Below, in pieces: positions 7,182-16,171 of a DNA stretch of 17,134 nucleotides (positions within the stretch are counted from its first letter, which is position 1; each line of letters opens with the position of its first letter). Made by a program: the position numbers and the translations under genes. Source of the stretch: Prevotella sp. (GTDB lineage Bacteria > Bacteroidota > Bacteroidia > Bacteroidales > Bacteroidaceae); assembly GCA_021636625.1 (NCBI GenBank), contig JAJWLX010000069.1, positions 1-17,134 on the forward strand. Direction: 5' to 3'. Under the pieces are notes generated by a model. It saw nothing but the letters and a program-made list of their open reading frames with translations. It was not told the DNA's origin and ran no database searches.

Positions 7182-7568
7182 TTATTTGTCTTTATGAGGA
7201 TGGCGTGCATCCTCATTGGTCCTTACTATGTTCTTTGCATTCCCCATATTCTGATGGCGAGCCTTTATCAGCGAGTCCTGTCTCTCCATGGCGGTGCGTC
7301 GCTCTCCCTGATAGTGATAAGCTCTTGCCATGCGATAGATGTTGAAACTGAAGCTCACACCCACAAAACCGAACACGATGACCAGGAACATTGTCTTATG
7401 CAAGTCGGCAAATTTCTGCACCTTGGCTGCAGCCTTGTCGATTCTGCACATCCTGGCAAACTTTCTTCCAGCTCTCACGTCTCGCTCATAGCGTTCCTTG
7501 TATTTTGGGTCGTCCTTGTCGGGCATCTTCTCCCCAATGAGCATCTGCTTAAATCCTTTTGTGTTCAT
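7182..7568 (-). CDS. Small single-pass membrane protein in the traL position
   Basis: A 128-aa protein with a very basic/acidic N terminus (residues 12-50), one membrane segment (about 60-78, MFLVIVFGFVGVSFSFNIY) and a charged, Arg/Lys-rich C-terminal tail. Position (between traK and traM) and topology match TraL of CTnDOT-type systems, where TraL is a small membrane protein of the transfer channel. The sequence itself is not clearly recognisable as TraL/DUF3989, so no symbol is given. The gene is preceded by an unusually long purine-rich leader (7571-7611) and is separated by 2 bp from traM. Confidence 0.72.
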   Translation of the reverse strand: MNTKGFKQMLIGEKMPDKDDPKYKERYERDVRAGRKFARMCRIDKAAAKVQKFADLHKTMFLVIVFGFVGVSFSFNIYRMARAYHYQGERRTAMERQDSLIKARHQNMGNAKNIVRTNEDARHPHKDK

Positions 7569-7570
7569 CG

Positions 7571-7611
7571 TTATTTCTTTTTTATCTTTTTACTTCTTTA
7601 CCCTTTTACCT
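7571..7611 (-). promoter_or_regulatory. Purine-rich A/G/T leader before the traL-position gene
   Basis: On the minus strand this traK-traL gap is almost pure A/G with isolated T, built of repeated GTAAA(A)AG-like units and ending in AATAACG just before the ATG. A near copy precedes traK (8231-8277). It may act as an A-rich translation-initiation region, which suits Bacteroidota that lack strong Shine-Dalgarno use. Confidence 0.4.
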
Positions 7612-8226
7612 TCAATAGTTGCTCTTCGTCTTCTGGTCAATATCCTTGTTGAGCAAGGTTCGCCAGTTCACTATCAGCAATCCATGTGGGTTGTTGTCAG
7701 TTCTCGGCACTCGTTTCAACTGTCCTGCCGTCACCAGTTCACGAGTCAGCACATTGGTTCTGCGCTCGATACGCTGTCTGCCATAATAGGTAAACTCCAT
7801 CTTCTCCTTGTTGAACTTGATACTGTCACAGAAGATACTGAACACGGCACTCGTCCCCATGATGTTGGAGTAGAAGCCCTTTTCCTTCAGTGTATTGTAC
7901 TGCGCCAGTCCTGTCTCATCCACCAGATACATGGCTTTCTCCATCGTGTATTTGATGTACTTGTCATCGGGTGCCAATGTAAAAAAGTAGTGATGGAACA
8001 TCTCGATATGACTCTTTGCTTCCACATCCAGTGTCTCATCCATCGTCGTGCGCTGCACCAGGATAGGCACATTGCCGTCCAATACATAGATTTTGTTCTG
8101 TGCATCCACCACCATGTTCTTCGCCGTCCAGATGCTACTGATACTTATCAGCACGCATCCAACCAAGAACAGGCTACAGATGATAGTCACCAACTTTACC
8201 TTATTCTCTAAATTCTTGATTACCAT
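7612..8226 (-). CDS. traK: Conjugative transposon TraK protein (VirB8-like)
   Basis: A 204-aa protein with a short cytoplasmic N terminus, one membrane segment (about 10-32, VKLVTIICSLFLVGCVLISI) and a periplasmic domain of about 170 residues. It contains the TraK-type features VEAKSHIEMFHHYFFTLAPD (about 68-87), a central helix-rich part and the C-terminal RRTNVLTRELVTAGQLKRVP segment. TraK is the Bacteroidales equivalent of the VirB8 assembly factor, linking inner-membrane parts with TraM. It lies between traJ and the traL-position gene, as expected. The ATG at 8226 leaves the membrane anchor intact. Confidence 0.87.
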   Translation of the reverse strand: MVIKNLENKVKLVTIICSLFLVGCVLISISSIWTAKNMVVDAQNKIYVLDGNVPILVQRTTMDETLDVEAKSHIEMFHHYFFTLAPDDKYIKYTMEKAMYLVDETGLAQYNTLKEKGFYSNIMGTSAVFSIFCDSIKFNKEKMEFTYYGRQRIERRTNVLTRELVTAGQLKRVPRTDNNPHGLLIVNWRTLLNKDIDQKTKSNY

Positions 8227-8230
8227 TGCT

Positions 8231-8277
8231 ATTTCGTTATTGTTTTACCTTTTTACTCTTTTATCTTTTTACCTTTA
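8231..8277 (-). promoter_or_regulatory. Purine-rich repeated leader before traK
   Basis: The traJ-traK gap reads, on the minus strand, as tandem GGTAAAAAGATAAAAG / GAGTAAAAAGGTAAAAC units followed by AATAACG. It is a near copy of the leader before the traL-position gene. It is probably a slippage-prone A-rich translation leader; function is inferred. Confidence 0.4.
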
Positions 8278-9414
8278 TCAGTGCATCACATGGGCAAGTG
8301 TTCCCTGTGCCGACATTTTGGCTTGCTGTGCCACACCCTCACCGAAGTTTCTGGTAGAGAATGCGGTATCGCCCTCTGGTATCATCCATGCCGCAAGGTC
8401 TGGAACCAAGTTCAGACACTTCAATGCCACGATACTTGCTGCCATCAGATACCCTGCCGAGAAGAACGAGTTCTGCAGATATGCTGCCATCGTCTGTTCA
8501 CTGGCGGTAATTGCCGTAAGGTTCTCCACCTGTATGCAAAGCACAATGTCGAAAAGAAGCAGCACGTAGAATCCGACGAAGTAGAGCATCGCTCCATAGA
8601 AATGCACGGTCAGATACCTTGTCAGCCACTTCGCCCAACAGCTTTCCCATTTCGGCAAGAGTGAGAATGCCCATTGTATTGGTCCGAATATCGTCAGCAT
8701 CCCCAATAGTATCTGTTGGCAATAGATGGTGCTCCACCAACCGATACGGAAGACGATCAATGCTATCAGCATTACTATCTTGTCGATGTTTACCACTGCT
8801 CCTGCTGTCAAAGAGGTAAACCACAGCTTGGCTGCGTCCTTTTCCATGTTGGTCACTTCATCCACACCTGTCTGCTCCATGGTCGATTCCACCAGATTCG
8901 GGTCTGTTGTTCCCTTATGGGCAATGTCTGCCTGGGCTTGTACGTTGGTGTACATCGTGTCTCTGGTGTAGATAAGCTGCTGCACCTCCGTAAACTTGTC
9001 TTCTATCTGTGTGGCTTCTGCCTCATAGAGGTCATGGGTATAACTTCCGATGGAGTTGGGTATGTAACTCAGAAAGTCCAGTACGCACCAACTGCTACCG
9101 CTTTTTGTCATGCCTGTATCTGCAGGTGGGTACCACCAACACAGGATGATACTTATCACCAGTGGCTTGAATAGTTTCATCACATCCAGTGGCTCATGCT
9201 TCACCATCATCTTGTAGGCCATGTTCGCTGCCACGACGATGGAGAAGAGGGCGGCTAATGCCATACACATCTGTACAACCCACCAAAAAGGCCCATTCGA
9301 GCCTGTGAAAGTAGCGTCGCACAGGAACTCGTTGGTCTGGAAAATCACGTCATCAATCTCTTCTTCCAAGATGTTGATACCGAAGTCGGATAATATGCTG
9401 CTGTTGTCTGCCAT
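8278..9414 (-). CDS. traJ: Conjugative transposon TraJ protein (VirB6-like channel subunit)
   Basis: A 378-aa polytopic inner-membrane protein. Likely membrane segments are at about 43-66, 83-96, 196-225, 228-252, 270-294 and 315-335, separated by a hydrophilic loop (about 100-195) that probably faces the periplasm. Recognisable TraJ features include GPFWWVVQMCMALAALFS, the CWWYP segment (92-96) and the LTIFGPIQWAFSLLPKW turn (240-256). TraJ is the VirB6 counterpart, forming part of the inner-membrane pore for DNA passage. It sits immediately before traK and 6 bp after the 261-aa gene. The acidic N terminus carries no cleavable signal. Confidence 0.9.
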   Translation of the reverse strand: MADNSSILSDFGINILEEEIDDVIFQTNEFLCDATFTGSNGPFWWVVQMCMALAALFSIVVAANMAYKMMVKHEPLDVMKLFKPLVISIILCWWYPPADTGMTKSGSSWCVLDFLSYIPNSIGSYTHDLYEAEATQIEDKFTEVQQLIYTRDTMYTNVQAQADIAHKGTTDPNLVESTMEQTGVDEVTNMEKDAAKLWFTSLTAGAVVNIDKIVMLIALIVFRIGWWSTIYCQQILLGMLTIFGPIQWAFSLLPKWESCWAKWLTRYLTVHFYGAMLYFVGFYVLLLFDIVLCIQVENLTAITASEQTMAAYLQNSFFSAGYLMAASIVALKCLNLVPDLAAWMIPEGDTAFSTRNFGEGVAQQAKMSAQGTLAHVMH

Positions 9415-9420
9415 AACTCC

Positions 9421-10206
9421 TTATCTATTTATTTTCAAATCATTGTCATCCTCGTTCGAGCCGTTATTACTGCCCGAAGATGTGTTGTTTCTCACTGCCA
9501 TTCCTGCCTCTCGCCATTTGCTGGATGCACTGCTGATGACGCTTCGTTTGTTGGCGGTCTGGTAGTTGCCGTTTGCTGCCAACAGTTCCTTGGTCTTGTT
9601 GGCATTCGATATCTGTACCAGTTGCTTCACAAGTGTCTCGTTCTGTTTCGCCACATCAGCATAAATCTGTAGGTACATCTTCTTGCGCTTGGCATTGGGC
9701 ATATAAGCATCCTTGATGGCTTTGATGGCTGTTTCATAGACATGATAGTATTCCGTCCATCGCTGCTTGTCACCGATGGATCCGCCTACAGGCAGGATGC
9801 GGTCGATGTTGCTCTTGAAGGCATTCATCTTACTGTTGATTTTGCTTCCTTCCACTTTCCAGGCGAGGTCAATCTGACGGTCTGCCAGATTCAACGCCTC
9901 AATCTCTGCTCTCTTGGTTAAGGCTGAGTCGATGGCTTCGGCATATTCCACTTGATTGTAGGCTCCGATTCCTGCCGTGGTACGAAAACCGAGTTTGTTC
10001 TTACTCGCAGCCGATTTCTTGTAACTGCTGTGCAGTAACTGATAGTACAACTCTGGTGACAGACTACCGCCTCCTGTCTCCATCACCGTTATCTGGTTCT
10101 TTTTCGAACTGTCATGATTGTATGTCACATAACTCTGGGCATTGCCTGTCATGGCTATGCCCAACAATAGTAATATAGCTCCTGCCTTTGTTTTCTTTCT
10201 ATCCAT
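9421..10206 (-). CDS. Exported conjugation-operon protein, 261 aa (possibly DUF5045 type)
   Basis: The signal peptide is clear: MDRKKT, hydrophobic AGAILLLLGIAMTG, then NAQ with likely cleavage after Ala23. The mature part has a short Gly/Ser-rich start followed by mostly helical, Lys/Ala/Leu-rich sequence (residues about 60-230), ending in a low-complexity Asn/Ser/Gly/Asp tail (about 240-258). The position directly before traJ is where CTnDOT-type operons carry TraI, a VirB5/TrbJ-like periplasmic protein, so a pilus-tip or adhesin-like accessory role is possible. I have a weak recollection of a DUF5045 label for similar proteins, which a profile search would settle. Function is unknown. Confidence 0.7.
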   Translation of the reverse strand: MDRKKTKAGAILLLLGIAMTGNAQSYVTYNHDSSKKNQITVMETGGGSLSPELYYQLLHSSYKKSAASKNKLGFRTTAGIGAYNQVEYAEAIDSALTKRAEIEALNLADRQIDLAWKVEGSKINSKMNAFKSNIDRILPVGGSIGDKQRWTEYYHVYETAIKAIKDAYMPNAKRKKMYLQIYADVAKQNETLVKQLVQISNANKTKELLAANGNYQTANKRSVISSASSKWREAGMAVRNNTSSGSNNGSNEDDNDLKINR

Positions 10207-10248
10207 GCCTATACATTATTATATATGGGTTATAAATTCTTCGTTCTC

Positions 10249-11049
10249 TCAATATCCGAGTTTACCTGCCACTCGCCACCGTCCGAAGGCATCTTCCAGT
10301 ATTTCCTGCTTGGTCCTGGTTCGGTAAACCTTTTCTTTCCAATAGCCGATGCGCACTTGGATATATCGCCACGACTCAAAGAAGCTTTTATTCAGATGCT
10401 TCTCTATATTGTCAAGCGAGGTGTTGATGCTTTCCAATACCACAAGAAGGTCTGCCGTGGAACACGCTGCCGCTCCTGTGGCATACAGCACCAAGTCGCT
10501 CACGCTTTTATAGAGATATTCGCCTTCCTTGGCAATATTCTCTATGGCTCGTCGGTTGATGCCTATCAGTATGGTATCGGCAAGCGAGATGCGCTTTCGT
10601 TTGATGACTCTCTCGTTGTAATCATCAAGCAGTTTCTTATAGTCCGATATTCTGTCGCTCACACTCTCGTAGGTGGAATAAACATTCAGACTGGTCCGTA
10701 AACTCTGATACAGCACATCTATCACATCGAAAGCCCTGGTATACTTGTCTATGTCAACGTTCAGTTCCTTGTATGCCTTGGTTTCGTCCTTGCTGTAACT
10801 ATGTAACAGTTTGTTGCTGTATTCCAACGTGCTTCGTGCGAGCAACAGACTCCGCTGTTTCTTGTGGTCATTGATGTAGGCTTCTACGCTGGCAACATCA
10901 AATCCCCATTGGGCGAATGTTTTAGAGGGGAGGGCGAGGAGCAAGATTGCTATCAGCAATGTTCTCACAATATCCATTCGTCGCATCTTGCTCACTGGCC
11001 CTGCAACCCTCTCCGCTGCATCAGCCTTGTATTCTTTTCTATTTCTCAT
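10249..11049 (-). CDS. Exported or anchored helical conjugation protein (VirB5/TrbJ-like candidate)
   Basis: The frame is open from 11088. I place the start at ATG 11049 because it overlaps the upstream stop by only 11 bp; the longer start would overlap by 50 bp, and ATGs at 10986 or 10977 would start right at the signal sequence. The hydrophobic stretch IVRTLLIAILLLALPSKTFA ends in a typical signal cleavage site before QWGFD. The mature portion is almost wholly helical with many Lys/Tyr/Asp heptads, and contains two Cys-poor helical halves around an ATGAAACSTADLL segment. This resembles the architecture of VirB5/TrbJ or TraI (DUF4141) proteins, but the sequence is not diagnostic. It lies between the 853-aa and 261-aa exported genes and is probably translated by coupling. 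Confidence 0.7.
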   Translation of the reverse strand: MRNRKEYKADAAERVAGPVSKMRRMDIVRTLLIAILLLALPSKTFAQWGFDVASVEAYINDHKKQRSLLLARSTLEYSNKLLHSYSKDETKAYKELNVDIDKYTRAFDVIDVLYQSLRTSLNVYSTYESVSDRISDYKKLLDDYNERVIKRKRISLADTILIGINRRAIENIAKEGEYLYKSVSDLVLYATGAAACSTADLLVVLESINTSLDNIEKHLNKSFFESWRYIQVRIGYWKEKVYRTRTKQEILEDAFGRWRVAGKLGY

Positions 11050-13600
11050 TTTCATTGTCTTCATCATTAAACTTGCCGTGATAGTCATCCGAGTGTTTGG
11101 TGTCGGCAGCTTTCCTTAACCAACGTTTCTTGCATTTCTCCACCAGTGTCAACCGTCGTCCTTCGTCAGCATTGATATGTGGAGCGATGTCCATCAGCAC
11201 ATCGATGATGTTGCGCTTGTAGTGCATCATCTTCTCCAACGATACCAAGTCTGCGTATATCTTGGTGATTCTGCTGTCCACCTCCCTGGCTATCTCCAGT
11301 CTGTCGCTCGACCATAGCAGATGGAAGGTATCATCGGTGTTATTGTCATCGGCAGGTGCGCTTTTAGCATACTCGGTGGTTATCTTGCACGATGGATATT
11401 CCTGTGCTATTTCCGATATGCGCTTGTTCACTTCGTCCGCCTTTTCTTGCTCGGTCTTGCTTGGGTCAAGCGTTATCACATCCACTACCGAGGTGTTGGT
11501 GTATTCCGATGTCAGTTCCCAACTGATCTGCAGGATGGCTCTGTGTATCTTGATGCCCAAGAAATATTTCGGCTTTCGGGCAATCTTCAATGTTGCCTTG
11601 AAGGTGATGATGCCGTTGATGTTGGGCATGGTGGCTTTTCGGATGTAAGTATAGCCGCTCCATGTTCCTTCCCCTTGCCAAGTCAGGTTGTAGGCACTCT
11701 TGCAGTCGTTCATAATGGCTGGTATGCGATAGTAGTCATCCGTCGCCACGTCATTGTCCTTTCCTGCCTCTGCCTTGGCTTCCTCTATTTCCCTTTGTTT
11801 CTGTTGCCATGTGGCAAGTTCTTTGTTCAGTTGTTCGATGGAAGCCTTGTTCTTGTTGTATTGCTCCCGATACTTGGCTGCATCGTCCACACTCGCATTG
11901 GCGATTTGCTTGACAAGTGACTTGTTCTCAGCTTCCAACTGATTGATTTGCGATTGCAGAGAGGCTACTTTGGCATTGGCTTCCTGCTCCTGCTTATACA
12001 AATCTGAGAGGTCAAGGTTGTTCTCTGTCACAGATGTAGTCATGGCGCATTTCTTGCTGTGGTCATTCAGCGAACCTCCGCAACTCTTGCATTTGTATTG
12101 TGTGGTGCCTTGCCCCAGCTGCACGCCATCGCTACACGTTACGCTGATGGTCACGCTCTCGCATCCCTTCAGTTTGGCGGCATCGGTTGCCTGATAGTAG
12201 TTGCGTGCATCACTGCCTATATAATAGGTATAGCCTTCCTCGTTGTCATTCCATTCACTCAACCGGGCTTGCAGCTGTGCCTTGAATGTGTTCAAGTCCA
12301 TCGAATAGGAATCGAAGACTGCCTCATACACTTCTTCTGTTCTGTTCCAACTCTTATACACCTGTATCTCGTAGGCGTATGCCTTCTGTTTCTGTCCTTT
12401 CTTTTTGCTGCTGATGATGTAGCTGTTCAACCAGTAGCTGATACTGTAGGTAAAGCCGTCATTCTGATTGTTGAGCTGCTGTACCCTTGTCCTTGACCAT
12501 CCTGCATGATTTTCCGAGTTTTGCAGGATAGCTTCCTTTTGGCTGCTGTTGGGATAGAAGTTGGCATCCTTGGTGTTGATTCTGTACCAGTGGTCGCCTT
12601 TCAAGATGCTGTTGTCATCAGTGGGTGGTACATAGTCGCACAGTTTTTCTTGTCCTTGGTCTCGTCGGGCGATATACCATCTTTGCGTATAGTAGTTTCC
12701 TGCGGTCTCGTCCAGATAGTCGGTCATCCAAGAGGTGAGGTTATAGTTGGCAAGAGAGAATAGTCCTGCCACGTTGTCCTTGCCGCCAATCATGCCCAAG
12801 AGTGTGTTGCCTACGCTCTTGTCGAGACTTTTGAACAGCGAGGAATAGTTATCCACGATGTCGATGGCAGCACTGAGCTTGCCCTGGAAAAAGTCGTTGA
12901 ACTGGCTGCTCTGCAACAGGGCATTGCCGATATTGTTCATTCCAGCTCCTGCAAGATTGGCTCCTGCCTTATACAGATTGTCGATGTCGGCTTTCAGATT
13001 ATCTACAGTGAAGTTGCCTGGCACCTTCGACAGGTCATCCAGCATCTTCTTCCAGTCCACGTTGCCAATCTCTGAAAGTTTCAGGATGGCGGCTATCTCC
13101 TGGTTGATTTGTAGAAAGGCGATGTTCGAGAAGGTGAGGGTGCTGTTTGTCACCACACTCTCAAACTGCATGCACAGGTTCTTGGTGTCGTCACATATCT
13201 TCATCAGATAGGTTCCCCAATACAGGGCAGTCTGCGGACTTTTCAGCATCATTCCTGCCACCGTCCATATCTTCGGCATGATTTTATTGCTCACCATGTT
13301 GTAGATACGGCGGTAATAGTAGTTCTCTGTGCTACTGTTCCAGATGCCCAAATCCGTCATTGCCTTGCGCTCCAAGAACTTGGAAGCATAGATACCGGCA
13401 CTCGCCACTTCCGCAGCATTATAGTGTTTCAATATGTTCTGCACCTGCTCGTTATAGTATGCCTCTGCCACGGCTTCCGTTCCGTATGCAGCAGCCATAG
13501 CAGCCACCGTCTGCTTGTCATAGTTCACACTGTAGTACTGTGCGTCAGCCTTTGCCAACACACAGACTATCAGTATTATGATGGATAGAAGTCGTTTCAT
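11039..13600 (-). CDS. Large exported protein with Cys/His cluster and coiled coil, unknown function
   Basis: An 853-aa protein with a signal peptide (MKRLLSIIILIVCVLAKADA, cleavage near Ala20). Residues about 30-290 are helical, with Tyr/Asn-rich and hydrophobic Gly/Ala stretches. Residues about 290-500 are rich in Tyr/Trp and probably beta. Cys504, Cys507, His514 and Cys518 form a zinc-ribbon-like CKSC-x6-H-x3-C cluster. Residues about 527-615 are a strong coiled coil (SLQSQINQLEAENKSLVKQI). A beta-like segment and a basic C terminus (KKRWLRKAADTK) follow. It lies between traG and the VirB5-like candidates, 6 bp after traG. No counterpart of this size lies there in the CTnDOT traG-traH-traI order. 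I do not recognise the family; a surface-exposed or channel-associated mating protein is plausible. Confidence 0.75.
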   Translation of the reverse strand: MKRLLSIIILIVCVLAKADAQYYSVNYDKQTVAAMAAAYGTEAVAEAYYNEQVQNILKHYNAAEVASAGIYASKFLERKAMTDLGIWNSSTENYYYRRIYNMVSNKIMPKIWTVAGMMLKSPQTALYWGTYLMKICDDTKNLCMQFESVVTNSTLTFSNIAFLQINQEIAAILKLSEIGNVDWKKMLDDLSKVPGNFTVDNLKADIDNLYKAGANLAGAGMNNIGNALLQSSQFNDFFQGKLSAAIDIVDNYSSLFKSLDKSVGNTLLGMIGGKDNVAGLFSLANYNLTSWMTDYLDETAGNYYTQRWYIARRDQGQEKLCDYVPPTDDNSILKGDHWYRINTKDANFYPNSSQKEAILQNSENHAGWSRTRVQQLNNQNDGFTYSISYWLNSYIISSKKKGQKQKAYAYEIQVYKSWNRTEEVYEAVFDSYSMDLNTFKAQLQARLSEWNDNEEGYTYYIGSDARNYYQATDAAKLKGCESVTISVTCSDGVQLGQGTTQYKCKSCGGSLNDHSKKCAMTTSVTENNLDLSDLYKQEQEANAKVASLQSQINQLEAENKSLVKQIANASVDDAAKYREQYNKNKASIEQLNKELATWQQKQREIEEAKAEAGKDNDVATDDYYRIPAIMNDCKSAYNLTWQGEGTWSGYTYIRKATMPNINGIITFKATLKIARKPKYFLGIKIHRAILQISWELTSEYTNTSVVDVITLDPSKTEQEKADEVNKRISEIAQEYPSCKITTEYAKSAPADDNNTDDTFHLLWSSDRLEIAREVDSRITKIYADLVSLEKMMHYKRNIIDVLMDIAPHINADEGRRLTLVEKCKKRWLRKAADTKHSDDYHGKFNDEDNENEK

Positions 13601-13606
13601 TTTTGA

Positions 13607-16165
13607 TTACTTTTTATTTTTGTTCCCTAAATTCAGTACTTTTCCTGCCTGATTTACCTTTTGGGCAAAAGCGAGGCTCTTGCTGATACCACTTGCATCC
13701 CAATCTCTGCAATAGGCTTCGATGGCTTGCTGATGATTGCATTTCAACTCTCGCTTGTATAGCTTCAACGCTTCCTTCTCAGCACGTTCCGTGGTATAGG
13801 TCATATAGCACTCATGCGGCTCTTCCACACCATACACATTACTTGTCTGTCCTCGCCTGATAAAGACTTCACGGAAGAAACTGCGTCCTTCCTTATTTTC
13901 CAAACGGTTGATGGTGAATATCTTCTTGCAGTCAACATCGGTCAAACCGAGTATCGCCTTGATGGTGTCAAAGCGTTCCTTGAACTTGCTCTGGTCGAGC
14001 AGCATCACCACATCCGAGTTGTTAATGATGGCCTCCTTCACTATCTCACTGCCGATGATGTCCTGTATCTCCTGTGTTACCACACCCACGCTTGCCCAGA
14101 ATTTTCTGGCGGTCTTATACAGATATTTTATGTATTCAGCCATCATGGGCGAGGCGATGGCTTTCCATGCCTCCTCGATGATGAGCATCTTTCGGTTTTT
14201 CTTGATGCGCATCTTCTGCAGGAACACGTCCATGATGATGAGTGTCACCAGTGGAAAGAGCAATGGATCATCCTTGATACTGTCGATTTCGAAGACGATG
14301 AAGGTCTCGTCAAACAGACTGCTGTCCATATTCTCGTTCAATGTCACATCGTGGCTGCCTCCTTTATAGAAGTCCTTCAACAGATAGTTGTAGGATGACA
14401 GGTCTATGCCATGCAGACCATTCTCTTCGCATATCTTCGGCAGTCGCTCCGTGCTGAACTCATAGAAGCTGTTGAAACAGAGGTTGCTCACTCTTTTTGT
14501 AGTGAAATAGGCATCGTAATACTCGTTGATGACTTGCTCTATCAGCCTGTCCTCGGTCTTGCTCACCGTGCCTTGACTTCCTTTCCATATCAGCATCACC
14601 AGGTTCTTCAGAAATCCCAACTTCTCGATGTTCCATTCCTCTCGCTTGATTTTGAAAGGGTTCATCGTGATAGGATGCTCCTCGGTATAGGAAATGTATT
14701 TGCCCCCAAAGTATTCACACAGTCCCTCATACGAGTTACCTGTATCTACCAACACGATGTCGGTGTCCTGCTCATGGGCTTGGCGCACCATCGAGTTTAC
14801 ATAAAAGCTCTTGCCGCTTCCCGAAGGACCGAGAACAAAGAAGTTGCTGTTGTCGGTCAGCTTGTTTCGCCCTTCTTTTCCTGATATGTCGATGGCTACT
14901 GGCACTCCTTGGCGGTCGGTATAATAGACCTTGAAGGGTGTGTCTTCGCTATGCACAATCTTCTCTTTGTACATCAAGCAAGTGGCAGCGTCGCCCAAGG
15001 TCATAAATCTGTCGTAGTCGGCATTCATCCCATAACAGTTGCCAGGGAATGAGTTGACGAACAGTTCCAACTGGTTATAGGCTCGTTTCGAGATATGGAT
15101 GCCCATCCTGCCAAAGGCATTCTCCAAATGATTGGTGCATTTCTGTATGTCTGTCTCTGGCTTCACCGTCACTATCAGATTATAGTGGGTATATACCAGC
15201 TGCTTGTTTTCCCTCGCTATCACCTCCTGCACTCGCTTGATGTCCTCCACGGCAATCAGATTGCTTGGGTTCGGCATGCTGGCATGGCGGTTCTTCTTTT
15301 TGTCTAGCAGTGCAAGCTCACGCTTCTGGTTCGGCACAAAGATGATTTGGTTATACACCACACTCTCTACACCTGGTATGTTGTCCACCAATGCCACCAG
15401 ATCCACTGGCATACTGGTGTTGTTCACCTCGATATTGGTGAATGGACGTATCTGTGTCGGCAGATTGGCGCTATCGACATCCACCAGACTATACACCTTG
15501 CAGCGTCTGTCACCCATACCTATCGTCTCGTCATCCACCTTGAATCCTGTCATGCTCACCATCTTGTCACGGAAGTTCATGGCAAAGAAGCGGTCAACAT
15601 ACAGACTTGCCTCTTGCTTGTTCAAGAACTCCGACTTGATACAGGCATCCTTCAGCTGGTCTTGCACCTTTCTGATTTTCACCAGGAAATCTCGCCACTT
15701 CTTGTTGTCGAAGGACATCAGACGGCTTTTCTTGTTCTCCTGCGTAATGGTCAGATAGGTCATGCTGTCCGTATATTCTCTTCCGTTGAAATAGCGGAAG
15801 TAGGATTCTGACAGGAACTCATATCCCTTGCCACTCTCATCCTTGAACTGCTTTCTGGTAAAGATGTCCTGCTTGTGCAGGGCATAGCCTTCACCCAGAG
15901 TCTGTGCGATGGCAGCAAACAGGTTGGTGAACTCATAATAGCTGTCTATATTGGCAGAATATTTCTGCACAGGGTTCTCCATTTTCAGAATGGCAGAATA
16001 TTCTCCTGTCTTGGTATAGAGCACACCGATACCGTCCGTGTCTTCCACGGAGAAGTAGATGTCCTGAAAGATTTTCTTCCGCTTGCCACCAGTGCCAAAG
16101 GCATAGACCGATATGGCCATGCCAATGCAGGTTGCCACGAAAAATAAGATTACATATAGTACCAT
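13607..16165 (-). CDS. traG: Conjugation ATPase TraG (VirB4-like)
   Basis: An 852-aa ATPase that powers assembly and substrate transfer in the type IV secretion system at the inner membrane. There is one N-terminal membrane segment (about 2-22), then a VirB4-type N-terminal domain (YFSVEDTDGIGVLYTKTGEY, about 37-56). The motor domain has Walker A GPSGSGKS (446-453) and Walker B MLIIEEAW (660-667, catalytic Glu664/Glu665). Further motor motifs are VDTGNSYEGL, FKIKREEWNIEK and VGVVTQEIQDI. Length is usual for Bacteroidales TraG. Despite its name it is the VirB4, not the VirD4, counterpart; the VirD4-type protein is encoded at the distal end of this operon. It starts 6 bp after the lipoprotein stop. 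Confidence 0.95.
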   Translation of the reverse strand: MVLYVILFFVATCIGMAISVYAFGTGGKRKKIFQDIYFSVEDTDGIGVLYTKTGEYSAILKMENPVQKYSANIDSYYEFTNLFAAIAQTLGEGYALHKQDIFTRKQFKDESGKGYEFLSESYFRYFNGREYTDSMTYLTITQENKKSRLMSFDNKKWRDFLVKIRKVQDQLKDACIKSEFLNKQEASLYVDRFFAMNFRDKMVSMTGFKVDDETIGMGDRRCKVYSLVDVDSANLPTQIRPFTNIEVNNTSMPVDLVALVDNIPGVESVVYNQIIFVPNQKRELALLDKKKNRHASMPNPSNLIAVEDIKRVQEVIARENKQLVYTHYNLIVTVKPETDIQKCTNHLENAFGRMGIHISKRAYNQLELFVNSFPGNCYGMNADYDRFMTLGDAATCLMYKEKIVHSEDTPFKVYYTDRQGVPVAIDISGKEGRNKLTDNSNFFVLGPSGSGKSFYVNSMVRQAHEQDTDIVLVDTGNSYEGLCEYFGGKYISYTEEHPITMNPFKIKREEWNIEKLGFLKNLVMLIWKGSQGTVSKTEDRLIEQVINEYYDAYFTTKRVSNLCFNSFYEFSTERLPKICEENGLHGIDLSSYNYLLKDFYKGGSHDVTLNENMDSSLFDETFIVFEIDSIKDDPLLFPLVTLIIMDVFLQKMRIKKNRKMLIIEEAWKAIASPMMAEYIKYLYKTARKFWASVGVVTQEIQDIIGSEIVKEAIINNSDVVMLLDQSKFKERFDTIKAILGLTDVDCKKIFTINRLENKEGRSFFREVFIRRGQTSNVYGVEEPHECYMTYTTERAEKEALKLYKRELKCNHQQAIEAYCRDWDASGISKSLAFAQKVNQAGKVLNLGNKNKK

Positions 16166-16171
16166 ACTCGT

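Noticed and set aside
7887..8105. 72-aa minus-strand frame inside traK
   Set aside because: Out-of-frame, Trp/Met/Arg-rich translation of traK with no independent support.
13607..16165. TraG as the coupling protein
   Set aside because: Domain layout and Walker motifs are VirB4-like; the VirD4-type coupling ATPase is the separate gene at 2907-5090.
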